A stretch of 41,294 nucleotides of DNA, taken from Zygnema cylindricum (lineage: Eukaryota > Streptophyta > Zygnematophyceae > Zygnematales > Zygnemataceae). Numbering within the stretch: position 1 is the first letter of the stretch; every line of letters starts with the position of its first letter. This document shows positions 19,986-31,471 of this stretch, piece after piece. The DNA lies in the NCBI GenBank assembly GCA_037447655.1, contig JBBHKE010002065.1:1-41294 (forward strand), given 5' to 3'. The translations under genes were made by a program, and so were the position numbers. Under the pieces are notes generated by a model. The model worked only from the letters and a program-made list of their open reading frames with translations. It was not told the DNA's origin and did no database searches.

Positions 19986-21189
19986 TAGAGAGAGAGAGAG
20001 CGAGAGAGAGAGGGAGAGAATAAACCCTCTAACATCCAAAAAGGAGGTGCAGAACATACCCTGAATTGGAATGTAACCTCTAAATGCGGACTAGTATGAT
20101 CAACCAGAGTTTCCAATTTCAACATAGAGGAGTCGCACCATTTGATATCCCTGCAAAACAAAGAAACAATAATATTTAACATCCCCAACTCAAGAGCTAA
20201 AATGCTGGACTCGTACAACTACACTGTATCGCTATTAGCAGTTTCTTACTTTTAGATTGCCAGTCACACATGCAAATATAATGTGAAAATGGCACCCAAA
20301 AAAAAAGTATTGTAAATCGCGAAAGAAAAATCACATTAATAGCGGTAAATATAGTACATATAGGGAAGTACTGAAAATATATTACTCAAACGTCTCTCTT
20401 GAGATAGATACCTCATGGCCTTTGCAAGAATTCTGCTAAACAGTACGAACTGCAGAAAGAAACTTGTTTAGGTTGGAAAAAGTGTAGACTTAAACCCCAA
20501 ACAGAACAGCGGGGACATTCTTAAGACTTGAAGTGGAACTCAGGGAGGCACCAAATTGTCACAACTGACGATACTCTAGACCTAAAACTGACATGTATTC
20601 TGCATATGAAAGGATAGAGTAGAAAACTAAAATAATGACTTATGTGAACTGTCCACACCGTTTAAGAGTTGCTAAAGGTGGTGCTCATCGATTGTTACAA
20701 AATGGAAGTTCACAAATAAAGGAGGATGATTGAAGTGTGGCAGGCCAAGTCGAGAGGAAATAGCTGCAGGATAAGGTCTAAATTAACTGGAGATACGCCA
20801 GCTTCGTGACTGTACTAGTAAAATCAGAATTAGTCCGTGGATGCTTGTTACAAAAGTGAAAGAAAAAAAAAACAAGATGAGACAGAGGCATGGGCCAAAT
20901 ACATGTGTGTATGCATTAATGACGCTAGCAATTAATAATGGAGGTTGTCGATGACTTTCCACCATCGTATGCAAAGGCAACAATAAAGAGGAAAACTACA
21001 AATACATGTTATTGGCAAAAAACAATGGTTGTCTGAAACTTTACCTCAACAGCCCACTTCAACTCTAGGATGAGTGAGAATATATGAAATATGCAAGTGC
21101 CACTAGGATGAGTGAGAATATATGAAATATGCAAGTGCCACAGTAACTAAAACATGCATAGTGGTAGAGAAAAAGAGAGAGAGAGAGAG

Positions 21190-21221
<32 letters not shown>

Positions 21222-21380
21222 TGAGAGAAAGAGAGAGAGAGAGGGAGAGAGAGAGAGAAAGAATACCGCAAAGAGAGAGAAAGAAAGAGAGAGGATGTCA
21301 CACCTGTCATACTGCCATTTAATGATGCGATCCAAAGCTTTTACCACTTTCTCCATGAATGTGAAGTCAACTTTCTCCAT
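19760..21380 (-). CDS. Exons of an unidentified protein inside the transposon
   Basis: Several minus-strand segments look like real exons. 21304-21380 starts MEKVDFTFMEKVVKALDRII and ends KWQYDR. 20412-20449 (CTGCAG acceptor, GTATCT donor) gives FVLFSRILAKAM; it joins in phase to 20060-20150 (TTTTGCAG acceptor, GTATGT donor): RDIKWCDSSMLKLETLVDHT then SPHLEVTFQFR. 19760-19870 gives FEVQEREEQRKAKEAVGG then TNAWSTLFSMAHVFY and a stop. A possible 20-base exon (LKWAVE) ends at 21045. Joins other than the middle one are unresolved. I do not recognise the family. These exons are open, so they are either a host gene the transposon surrounds or a captured gene. Confidence 0.45.
19936..20018. repeat. 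(GA)n microsatellite
   Basis: GAGAGA run with a few GGGA interruptions, lying in an intron of the unidentified minus-strand gene. Confidence 0.95.
21068..21300. repeat. 35-base tandem duplication followed by (GA)n
   Basis: The block starting AGGATGAGTGAGAATATATG is present twice (about 21068-21140), followed by a GAGAAAGAGAGA tract at 21168-21300. Confidence 0.9.
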
Positions 21381-21853
21381 GGATATGACGTTATAATTCA
21401 AACAGGCAACATTACTTAAGCGCGGTCTTTGAGGCAAATATGAAATGTATTATGGAAAAATGTAAATCATAAAAACATTGAAAATCACAGTCACAACAAT
21501 CTTCATTAAATAAAAATCATAAAAACATAACAAATAGGCCAGATTATTGAAAAGTACACTTCTAATTTCACTCCTGCCAATTATCTGATAAAACCTGAAA
21601 ATCGCTTCATCAATGATTTTGCCAAATCAATGATGTTGTATTACCTTCAGTCATCAAATAATACCCTTATAATTCTTAATGTTCTAATCTCATTGCAACA
21701 TATATCCTTCGTCATATTGTTTCTCTTTCCATCTGTAGCTAATCTTGTTGGCCACAATGGAATGAAACTATATCAAGCTAACCCACTTGTTCACTCCCTA
21801 TTTCAATCACTAGTTTACACACCCTAACTAATCTCGGTTAACCCAGTAATATC

Positions 21854-23106
21854 TCACTGTGCATAAAGCCCATGCCTTTCGTACATGTTTTCCGCTAAAA
21901 AATCACGCAGTTGTCTACCCTCTTCGTCGTCATACACGTCAATGCGATCTCTGTCCTCCTCCCATTCTTCATTCGGGGGTGTAGTAGGAGGAGTAACTTC
22001 GTCCATATAAGACACATTTTCCTCTAATAATAAATTATGTAGCGTGTAGACTATGATGATTCTGTTCACTAAAAGCTCCGTACTTCTATAAGTAATATTT
22101 CTGTCTAATACCGGCCACTGTTTCTTCAAAATGCCGAATGTTCTTTCGGAACACATTCGTCTACTGCTATGGTAATAGTTGAACGATCTTTGCGGTTCTT
22201 GTAAATTTCCGCCGGGAAATGGGGTGATTAACTTCTTGTGTAATGGGTATCCGGCGTCGCCTATAATGAAGGATTGTACTTCCATCCAAGTAACATTAAC
22301 GGGTGGACCTTTTATTCCTCTACGTTGCCGACACCGGAGTTTCTAAACACCCTAGAATCATGAACACTTCCAGTCCACCGAACGCACGCATCTAATATTC
22401 GGGTGTTCGGTGCTACAATTGCCTGTAAAATTGTACTTTAATTATGGTCACTATCATACCAATCTGCTGACCTCATTCCATCCCCTAATTTGATGTTGAT
22501 ATGGGTAGCATCTATAGCGCCGCAACAGTTTGGAAATTCGAATTTGTAATCTATGAATTCCTCTATAAGTTCGTCAAACTTTGATCCAGTAGGCCATTTA
22601 ATTAAACGCGGTGTAAGAATCTCCCACACCGTTTTACAAAATATTGCTTGTTTTTTTTAAACCGTGACTCTACTTACTCCAAACAGCTCCCCTACAGAGG
22701 CACGTGTGTTCCCCGTTGCAAGACGGTAGAGCACCATCTCTATTTGACATTTCACTTCTGTTTTTCGGTTTGGTACATCCACAAAGGTTGTTGGTGGGCT
22801 AGTTTCCATTCGATACCCAATTTTATCTACTAAATAATCAACAAGATGACGGGGGAGACGGAACAACATTCTGTACCTTTCGTCGCTGTACGCACTTAGT
22901 AGGTTAATTGAGAAATGAAGACTTCGAGGATGGATGCAGAAACCCCCACACGCCACTCTTCGCCTGATCATCATCCTCCCGAAAACATTTGCAAATCCTA
23001 TAAAATTTTGCGAACTAGATATCACGTTTTTCTGTGCAATATACATGATGATCGTTAGTATAATCAACTCTTCATCATTATAGGCACTATCACCTAACTG
23101 TAACAA
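21854..23106 (-). pseudogene. Harbinger DDE transposase (HARBI1-like), broken
   Basis: Reading right to left: an N-terminal region (22657-23106) with LFRLPRHLVDYLVDKIG and TGNTRASVGELFGVSRVTV; then the first catalytic Asp in CCGAIDATHINIK (22438-22629); GSVHDSRVFRNSG (about 22370); the second Asp in FIIGDAGYPL; and the catalytic Glu in CSERTFGILKKQWPVLDR. This order is that of HARBI1/PIF transposases, which cut and paste the element. Damage: in-frame TAA stops at about 22657-22659 and 22436-22438 and a frameshift near 22330. Length is otherwise normal (about 400 codons). Confidence 0.85.
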
Positions 23107-23692
23107 AAATGAACAAGATTACAATCAATTCGATGTTTTTTTCGATTTCAAAACCTTCCTTGAGTTACAATATGTCAAACCCTAAAAACTTGACAAAATG
23201 TTTATATTCTGTCGATTTCTTCTACCTGTTGGAAGAAGGTTTAAACACTTTCCAACGAAAAAAGGTCGGGCAGAGTGATTCGCATAAGAAGGGCTAATCT
23301 TATTCTAGGGGGAAAATACTCATAAAATAGTAGTTGGAATTATAATCCTGGTGAAAACCTAATTTACGTTAAAAAAAAACAAACCCTAAAAATAGATCTG
23401 ATGTAGAAGACGGAGGCATTTTGCATCAAGTGGACATGTATGTGGTACAGAAAATTTGGTTCGGACGTACAAAATACACGAAGATTTGAAGTTAATAATA
23501 GTCGGTGTGAAGATTTTTTAAAGATTATGAATATCCGGTCAAAGCCCACGTAGGGCCACTCAATGTAGAACACGTGGATTACAGACTCTTCGTGATGGAA
23601 CATCGATTCAATCAACCCGGTCATCGATTCAATCAACCCGGTCTGTAGAGTTGGTCGTATGATTACAGAAACGTCTGATGGAACTTCACCCT

Positions 23693-24805
23693 AATAGCGA
23701 TTGGCGGTGTACTGTACACCGTCAATCGTTATTAGAGTATAAAACGCCAATTCGGTGCCCTTTTTTCAAAAAAAAAACCCGAAATACATTCCATAATTCT
23801 ATTTTTCCCATTATTCTAATTAGGTTTTATTTTCAATTAGCGTTAATAAGGAAAGTACATTGCGTTGGAAATAGTGTGGTGTACGGACAGGTTATCTCCG
23901 TATGAAATGGTACTTTTTGAATTACAAAGGCATAAAAAGACACTTAACATTATTGCGCACACATATGAATGTGCACTGGAAGAAAGAGACGCAAACTCGT
24001 CGAAAAAAATCACGTTCTCATATGTTTGTCCGTCGACCGTGTGAATAGTGCGACGGCGTACAAATTGTCAGATTTTGTACGGATACACATACTACTGTAG
24101 ACATCGAAAGGGCGGGTATTTATTATTCAGGACAACCCAAATTATAGTTAGGGATTAATTAGTATATATATTTAAAAAAAAATAAAAAAATCACGATTAG
24201 TGTTAATAACACTAATTTTTTTTTTACGCTATTTATTCCTTTACTCTTATAGCGATTGACGGTGTACTGTATAGTACACCGCCAATCGCTATTAGCGTAG
24301 TGTACGTTAATTCCGTCCCAGTTTTTTTTTATTCTCAAATAGCGTAGCTTATTTTATTTTTTTATTTACGCCATTTAGGGTTATTTTCCAAGTACCGTAC
24401 AAAACGAAAGTACGTTGTCGTTTCAATAGTGCGGTGTACGGTCAGTACACTATTATATCTTTTTAAGTGAAAAAGTATGATTAATGAGTTGTAGTAACCG
24501 TGGACGCATGAGAATATGCGCTCTAAAAAGGGGATAAAATCGGGTTGTCAAATATCACGTTCGCACATATTCGTCCAACAACCACGTTTCGACAGTGTGA
24601 ACATACGATTTGTGTACGATTTGTCATATTTTGTACAAATACCTATACTACTGTAGTATAAGCATGTTTGCGATTGACATTTATTCTTTTCAAAGACCCA
24701 AATTATAATTATTAAACAATTAGAATGTATGTTTTTTTTTCCAAATTTTCAAATTATTAATTAGCGTAAACCACGGTAATTATTCTTATACGCTAAAGAA
24801 ACTTC
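23693..24805. repeat. Two diverged ~555-base tandem units, each opening with a palindrome
   Basis: Unit 1 (23693-24245) and unit 2 (24249-24805) each begin with a near-perfect palindrome: ATAGCGATTGGCGGTGTAC against its inverse at 23693-23734, and again at 24249-24292. They continue with matching words in order: AAAGTACRTTG, GTGTACGG, AAATNTCACGTTC, TACTACTGTAG, CCCAAATTATA. Divergence is high. No coding potential. The first unit abuts the right end of the Harbinger-like element. Confidence 0.65.
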
Positions 24806-24806
24806 T

Positions 24807-25239
24807 GCGCTACACCTTGAATCGGTATTAGACTATAGAAATTATTAGAGTAAAGAAAAAATTAGCGTCATTCATTCTAATATAGTGCCACGAGACGTGG
24901 CAGATTATGGTCCACGTCCTTAAATAGTGTAATTTATTTTGTTTAAGGTATCAATGTCAAGATTTTGGGGTGTCGATATAGAGTACATAAGGCTAATAAC
25001 GATTCACGGTGTAATAGCGATTGGCGGTGTAGTGTACACCGTGAATCGTTATTAACCTTATGTACGCTATATCGGCACCCCAAAATTTTAACATTGATAC
25101 CTTAAATATAATAAATTACACTATTTAAGGACGTGGACCATAATCTCCACGTCTCCTGGAACTAAATTAGAATGAATGACGCTAATTTTTTCTTCACATA
25201 ATAATTTCTAAACGCTAATTACGATTCAAGGTGTAGTGC
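24807..25239. mobile_element. 433-base foldback (near-perfect inverted repeat, MITE-like)
   Basis: The left arm 24807-25013 starts GCGCTACACCTTGAATCG. The right arm 25035-25239 is its approximate reverse complement, ending CGATTCAAGGTGTAGTGC. The loop is only 21 bases and carries the GCGATTGGCGGTGTA word of the neighbouring palindromes. Arms share ATTCATTCTAAT, GGTCCACGTCC, TTTTGGGGTG and CGATTCACGGTGTA blocks. No coding capacity. A transcript would form a ~200-bp hairpin. Confidence 0.85.
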
Positions 25240-27611
25240 TCACTGTCCCTGTTCCCTACTGTATTGTCAATACTCACTGCTCGTGATGACAGCATGTAAA
25301 ACGTGACGGCATGTAAAACGTACCGTACCCCGGTTCAAATCAATGAAATCAAAAACGGAATTGTTCGAACTCAAAAATGTTGTGCGAACGTCCAGACCGG
25401 TAAAAATGAAATGTATGACGGTTACGATGACGTCATACGATATCGATGACGTCGAGTGTTTGTGGCTTCGAACTTTGAAGCATGGTTTATATCCAAAATC
25501 CCGATGGCTAAACCATCATGATGAAATGTAAACAAATTGACGACCATTAAAGGCTATAAATGGGAATCCCTACTTATTTAAAGAATAAGAAAAGCAACTT
25601 AAAACTTTAAATTTGCACATGAAAGCTACAAATATCACTAATACCAAACTAAAAAGTGGGCCCTCGGCTCTAAGCCCAAGACGATGCCACACTGAAGGTA
25701 AAAATTATGAATATCGTTCATTTACACAAGGTGGTGCACGACAAGTTTTGAAGTCCACGACAATCATTCGCCATGTTGCTCTACTAGTTAAGGGTCAGAG
25801 GTTGGACACGGGTGACGGTGATACATTGGCGAAAGAAAGCAAACATGAAGGGGTGGGGAAAGGTTGCCAAGTCCTCTAACTTCAAAAGACCGTCAAGCGC
25901 AATCACGTAAGATGACAACTTCACGACCTCACAAATCTCCAAAGCGAATGGAATAATTTTTTCAATCGGGTGTCACTGTGCGTATACTCATAACGCAAAG
26001 GCCTTTGCATCAAAACGGAATGCTTGCATGCGATATTGTGAGGCCTTTGAAAACTACGTCAATGAATCTTCTTTCCGCTCAATATAAAAACACAAGATCC
26101 ACGCGTGTCTCTAAAATACATATTAGATTGAAGATGTTGTTAAAGTTTGTGCAACACTTCAATGTGCTCAACTTTGTTTTCTCCGCTAAATTTTGAACAA
26201 AAAAAAAGTGAGGTTTGAAATGATCGTGAACTACATCAAAAATATTGTTTTAAAAGATGCTTTTAAAATTTGTAGTGAAACGTGTCAAATCAAACTTATA
26301 AAGAGGGTCTCTATGTTCGTCGTTAGTTTCACTTTTTGAGGAATCATGGATAAAAATTGTGAAATCGTCGTTCCAAAATGGTACCATACGATTTTTTTTA
26401 CTTCTTTAATATTGTAAAATGAAATTACAACCTGCTAATACTTACCAACTTACTTTATATTAAATTTTTTGTTTCTTTTTAGAATTCGAGCTTTCTTTAA
26501 GTCACCCGCACTATGTGTAGTTTCATAAGTTTTAAACTACATTTTCTAGCGATAAGGTTTGTATTGTGTAGGACTTACGATCGAAGCTTGCAAATTAGTT
26601 GGTCATTTGTACAATGTCGTGCGTTTTTTTCAAATTTAAAACTGTCGGCGACAACATTATCAAAAATTTAAACAAGGCAAAACTTGACTTTTTTTAGTAC
26701 ATTAACTCTAGATGTTATAGTACGACAACTAGGTCATCAGTTAACAATATAGGTAATTTGTTTGTAGCCTTATTATTAAACTTCCACCAGATTGCTTATG
26801 ATTTTAATTGCTGGTACCCTATAAATCCATCCCAAAAAAAAAATCATAATTTTGAGTTCCCTTTTCAAATTTTGAGACCCTTCAGAAAATCACATATCGA
26901 TTATAGGCAAAAATTGTTCAATTTGGTACACTATAAAAAAGACAGTGTCCATACAAGGTTCAATTTTCCAAAGAATTTGGGTGACACTGGTTTATTTCCT
27001 AAAACATACGTTGGTTTCACTTTTGATAGTACAAGAAGAAGTACAATTCTTCGTGCAAAGTCAAGTCAAAACAGTAGTCGTCCCAGTTCGGTTCGGTTTG
27101 GTTTCTTGTGGTTTTTAGGGTTAAACTCTATTTTCGAAAGTGGTTCAATGACGATGGTTTTACAGATACCTTGATAAAGTTTATCGTGTGAAAGTACTGC
27201 ATTTTACGAGCAAGATATAGTATAAAATCGGAAAACAGAATCTGCTTCAAAGTTGATTGAAAAATTTGGAACAAGGGTGAAAAGGATCCGGTATTAAACA
27301 TAATACAGGGACCTCATTGTCATTTTTTTTACCAGTGATTCGTGTGGAATACAATACCAAAGATATTTATTTAATAAGAGAAGAGGGGAATTGTCCTTAC
27401 ATATGTTACTCACATCTTTGACCTACCTACAAGAGTAAGGAAATCCTGCTGCGATGTAAAAATTTACGCATTAAGAACGAACACAAAACACTTGGTTGGC
27501 CAAAAGGCACATAAAGGTAGAAATCCGTTCGCACAACAAAATTTTTGGACTTTTGTCTGCCTTGAGAAACATTTAAATTGATCGTTGTTACATTTAATAC
27601 TTGCTTAGAAC
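25240..27611. other. No confident gene seen
   Basis: AT-rich intergenic-type DNA. The longest open frame (26758-27174, plus) has no domain, no good start context and biased composition. On the minus strand a tiny exon-like segment at 27427-27448 (CAGGATTTCCTTACTCTTG between ATCGCAG and GTAGGT) could belong to the gene interrupted by the retrotransposon, but this is weak. Confidence 0.4.
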
Positions 27612-27615
27612 GGTT
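27612..27615 (+). other. Target-site duplication GGTT, left copy
   Basis: GGTT directly precedes the TGTCATG terminus at 27616. The same GGTT follows the GACA terminus at 34955-34958. With the next base it could be read as GGTTT on both sides, overlapping the left terminus by one base. Confidence 0.6.
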
Positions 27616-28903
27616 TGTCATGCCGCATCGCGTCGGTTGCATGCGCACACGATATCATGCCCGCACGGGCGATATTTGGTGTGCGCGCACGATATAATGC
27701 ACGCACGCGCGGTATTATGCACGCACGCGCAGTATTTCTCACGCACGCGCAGTATTTCTCACGCACGCGCGGTATTTCTCACGCACGCGCGGTATTTTGC
27801 ACGCACGCGCGGTATTTTGTATGCACGCGCAGTTTAAGGCACGCGCGCGCGGTTTCATGCATGCACGCGCGGTTTTATGCATGCACGCACGATTTTGGCA
27901 CGCGTGCATAATTTGCGTTCCCACGTGCGAGTTTTCGTCGGTTCATGTGTTTATGATGTGAACGCGATTTGCGTTCACGTACGATTAAATGCATACTAAT
28001 TTCGTGCGCACGTTTTGTTTTGTTTATTTTCAAGGTACACGATTTTGGGAGTATCGACGCGGCGCGATTTTCGGAAATATTTCAGACGATATGTTTCATT
28101 TCGTGCGACATGTTTTGTTTCGTGCGTATGCACGTAATTTTGTGAGTATCGACGCGCGGTATCGTTTGGCGTCGAATCGCGATTCCTGGTGGTATCGGCG
28201 GCGCTTCGATACCTTTTATTTATTTAAGTCGCGAACCCATGTAGGTTCGCGCACATGTAGTTAGGGAGGGTTTTTACCCTTGGACGGTGGATTTTGTTAG
28301 GCGTACGGCAGACGATGTTGGCCGCCTATTGGCCAACATCTTAAGTAGTTTCATGCATGTAAAGTAGACTAGACGTAGGCTAATTTTGCTTAGGCCTAGC
28401 GCAGCTCTTACTTAGCCTAATTCTCAGACTTAGAGAATTTAGCTTTTGGACAAGAATTTTCTCTTGGCAGCGGAGCTTTTCTCTTGCTCTCTCTCTCACC
28501 GATTGCCCACGTGTCTTTCTTCTCCTTGCTAGCTAGCTGTAGAGGCTAGATAGAGTAAGATTATTCTCCTTGTTTTTCTGCCCTCGTTTTTAATCCACAC
28601 GGCCTAAGGCCACGTCCGGAAGGTTTCCCTCCAAAGTTTGTCTTTTGGTGGAAGTGTGGAATTGGAGATCGTGGGGGAGCACATCTGGACCTTGCTGCGC
28701 CTTCCTCGGGCAGCTTGACGGTTTGGTTGTGTGTTTGTGTCTTGTTTGTATTTCGATTGGCTTGAAAGGAGTGTATTTTTGATCGGATTTGGATTTTCCT
28801 TTGTTCCGGTTGGAATATTTCTTGCTTTGCTGTCGTAACGGGATAACTCTTGTAGGGAATGTGATAAAGACCAGAGAGCCTAGTGGCTACCTCCTGGCTT
28901 AGC
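27616..28903 (+). repeat. Long repeat B, copy 1 (LTR-like)
   Basis: Starts TGTCATGCCGCATCGCG. It contains the 20-base tandem array (27690-27905), a segment ending GTCGCGAACCCATGTAGGTTCGCGCAC (a short hairpin near 28230-28254), and a CTCTTGGCAGCGGAGC motif near 28465 weakly resembling an initiator-tRNA primer-binding site. The pair of this copy is at 33473-34760. Confidence 0.8.
27690..27905 (+). repeat. 20-base GC-rich tandem array inside repeat B
   Basis: About ten units of ACGCACGCGCGGTATTTCTC with variants at the AT part; the second copy of B repeats it at about 33547-33762. The sharp 20-base period places the same motif on one face every two helical turns, as in enhancer-like LTR arrays. 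Confidence 0.9.
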
Positions 28904-30554
28904 ATTCTTGTCCAAAAGCTCCACTTTTAAAAAATCACATTTTCTAAAAGTTTATTTTTATAAAAATAATTCATAAAAAAATATATTTCTTTTCAAATTC
29001 AGTTTTTATTCTTGTTTTTTTCTTCCCATTTTCCTGCCTATTTACCTTTCATTTTCAGTTTTACTTCTCAGTTTTGTGTGATAAAATAAAGCTAAAGAAA
29101 AAAAAAATATAAAAATTACATTATTTTCAATATAAAATCTATTTTTTCATTTCTAGATTTTCTTCCACCTTTTATTTGAGTTCGTTTTTTTTTCCTTTTG
29201 ATCTAGCTTTATTTTACTACAAGTTCCATTCTACTTTCTCCCTATTTTTGCTTTCGTTTTCAGTTTTGCATTGGGAAAATATATTATAAAAATAATTTAA
29301 TTTATAAATTTTATTTTATAAAAAAAAAAAACCATTTTGTTTTGGTTTTTTGTTTTCTTCTTTCTTGCTTTCATTTCTTGTCTTCTATCTTGCTTTCACT
29401 CTATTTCTGGTCTGCAGATTTAGGTCTGAATTTGTGTCAGATTTTTAGGGTTAATCTGCGAAATTAGGGTTTGGCCGCAGATTTAGGGTTTGGGCCGCAG
29501 ATTTAGGGTTTGGGCGTATTTAGGGTTTATTTTTTGAAATTCTTAACCCTAGGTCAGCATATTACCATTCATTGGTCGCAGATTTTTGATTTTTCCAGTG
29601 TGGAATTAGGGTTTGGGAAACCTTTTTGCCCAATCTTACCGTATTTTGTGTTTTATTTTGAATTTTTCTCAATATTCCTCATATTTCTTTCTTTTAGTGC
29701 AACTTAATTTGTTAACTAGTGGATGTTTATTTTGTTCGGGATTTGATATATATATATTTTTTTTCTCTTGTCAAATTTAATCATTCAGAAAACTTAACAA
29801 AATAAATATATATATGTTCTATATATGAAGATTGCACGTTTTATCACCTATAATTATCACCGCTTTATAGTTGGGCATAGCGTGGCATAGTGCCAATACG
29901 CTTACCCTAGCAGGATACTAATTGCTTTGGTGTTTAGCGGTGGTTCTTGACACGTTCATTCGGAATCGGATCGGGTTCCATTCCAGGGAGCTTTGCAAAA
30001 TCCGACTTGCCTCGACCAAGTCCGGTTCACTTTTAGTACTCACCAGAGTATTAAAAATGTTTGTAAGTATCACAATGCCTTGTGGGTGCAGGAGCGTTCC
30101 TTTGTAATTTGGACACTCGTGTAGGGGTTCGGTGTGGATTGGTTCTATACGAACCTTTCTATTTGAGCATTTACATTTTCCTTGTTTTCCTTGCATGCTA
30201 TCTGGCAGTGAGTGGCCTTGAGTTTCCCTGTGACTATCTGGATTGGATTTCCTTTCATAGATCTTGTCGTTGGTGGCACTGTTTAGACAATTTTCTGTCT
30301 GTGCCGCTGTAGATCTGCACCGAAAGGTGCCTGGATAGTTTCTCTGTTTGTTTTTATAGATCTGGCCCTTCGGCCTTGCCCCATTGTTTGCAGGGTAGAG
30401 GTTTTGGTATTCCGGCTTTTTGCTAGATCTGACACCGGGTCTTGCTAGAGACTTTGTGTGTTCAATTATTTTGTCTAGATTGGCCTGTCACTTGACGCAC
30501 CTCGGTTAGTTCGTCTTGATATTTTAGTCATAATCGAGGGTTTTCTCTTCGTTT
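28904..30554 (+). other. Untranslated leader of the retrotransposon, with telobox motifs
   Basis: No long open frame. The first 17 bases are the inverse of AGCTTTTGGACAAGAAT inside repeat B (28440-28456). At 29445-29530 several TTTAGGGTTT words occur with the spacer TGGGCCGCAGA. AT-rich elsewhere with a TATATATA run near 29747. Confidence 0.6.
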
Positions 30555-31471
30555 ATGCCCACGGATTGGGATAACTTGCGTTATCAATCCGGATCTACCC
30601 GCGGCGGGACATTTTTCCGTCCACCGCAGTTAGATCTTTCTAGTTTCTCCGAGTCTACGGACGCACCTGTTTCGGTTGCGACCCCTAGATCTCCGTCAGT
30701 TCGGTCAGTATTGACCACAGTCTCATCATTATCTCCAGTTTTCTCTAGGTTATCCCTAGATAGCACCGAAAGAGACTTTTCAGAAGAAATCTTTTCCCAT
30801 CATCTCACTTTTCGGTTTTCGGTCGGTCCAACTTTGGAACCGCTAGTGCATTATTCTTTTGACGACATGGCTTCCTCTTTAGAGGGGGGCATGGGGAAAA
30901 TGCAATTTTGCTTTTCAGGGATGAAGGATACCATGTCTTTATCCCATTTCCGTATGCTCTACAATACCGAAATGCGTGATTTGGCATTTCGCTATCAAGA
31001 TCGATTTGATCTTCGTGTGGCATTTTCTCTTCTTGGCCGGTACCTCAGAGGTTCGGCCCTTACATTATATTCCCGCAAGTATGATGCTATACTCGCAATG
31101 ACGGAATTTTCCCCTCCTTTTGCTGGTACACCCGAGGTCATAGGTCAAGCGGATATTCCATTCCAGGCCGCTTTTCCCGAGGTCTTAGATGCCCAAGGTG
31201 TTGTCCTAATTCCCGCAGTCCCAGAAATTCCTCGCCAGTATGCTGTGGCCGCTCGTGCTGCTGTCTCAGCACGACCAGGAATGATTATTCCGTTGCGGGA
31301 TCCACTATCGGTTATGTTTGATTTCTTAGAAGCCGAGTATCGGATGCAAAACCCCGATCAAGTGAAAGAATTGATGAATTTCACACGTAAATCGGAGAAA
31401 CCGCGCCTGCTTTACGTGCTCGCATGGAGACTCTGCGAGAAGCTTTACCGGACTTAATGTCCGATGCGTAA
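30555..31471 (+). pseudogene. Gag N-terminal part, frameshifted
   Basis: The frame opens MPTDWDNLRYQSGSTRGG and includes a capsid-like helical region (MSLSHFRMLYNTEMRDLAF, FSLLGRYLRGSALTLYSRKY). It runs out of frame near 31395-31405; the correct continuation (ALRARMETLREALPDLM) ends at a TAA at 31469-31471. After that stop the frame reopens as the downstream ORF. So the structural polyprotein is broken by one frameshift and one stop in this copy. Family assignment as retrotransposon gag comes mainly from the downstream zinc knuckles and protease. Confidence 0.7.

Larger units (their letters stand above)
15201..23691. mobile_element. PIF/Harbinger-like DNA transposon, probably inactive
   Basis: The left end GGGTGACGTTCCATCAGGCG and the reverse complement of the right end, GGGTGAAGTTCCATCAGACG, agree at 18 of 20 positions. 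They are flanked by TTA on the left and TAA on the right, close to the TWA target duplication of this superfamily. Inside are the two proteins expected of the superfamily: a Myb/SANT-like ORF1 (17148-18138, plus) and a DDE transposase (21854-23106, minus), in convergent orientation. At about 8.5 kb it is long, and the middle holds extra spliced exons on the minus strand (19760-21380) that are not standard Harbinger genes. The transposase has two stops and a frameshift, so this copy cannot move by itself. Confidence 0.7.

Noticed and set aside
26758-27174. 138-codon open frame
   Set aside because: No recognisable domain, poor start context, AT-rich codon pattern like the surrounding non-coding DNA.
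27690-27905. CRISPR-like array (regular 20-base repeats)
   Set aside because: Units are contiguous with no unique spacers, lie in a eukaryotic retroelement and have no cas genes.
29440-29530. Interstitial telomere array
   Set aside because: TTTAGGG words are spaced by a repeated TGGGCCGCAGA, not in perfect tandem, and belong to the retroelement leader.
17807-31471. Alternative genetic code (TAA read as Gln), suggested by TAA stops in the Myb-like ORF, transposase and gag
   Set aside because: The host exons from 336 to 12399 contain many Gln codons, all CAA or CAG, and no internal TAA or TAG; two of the three mobile genes also carry true frameshifts or rearrangements. Ordinary decay explains the stops.
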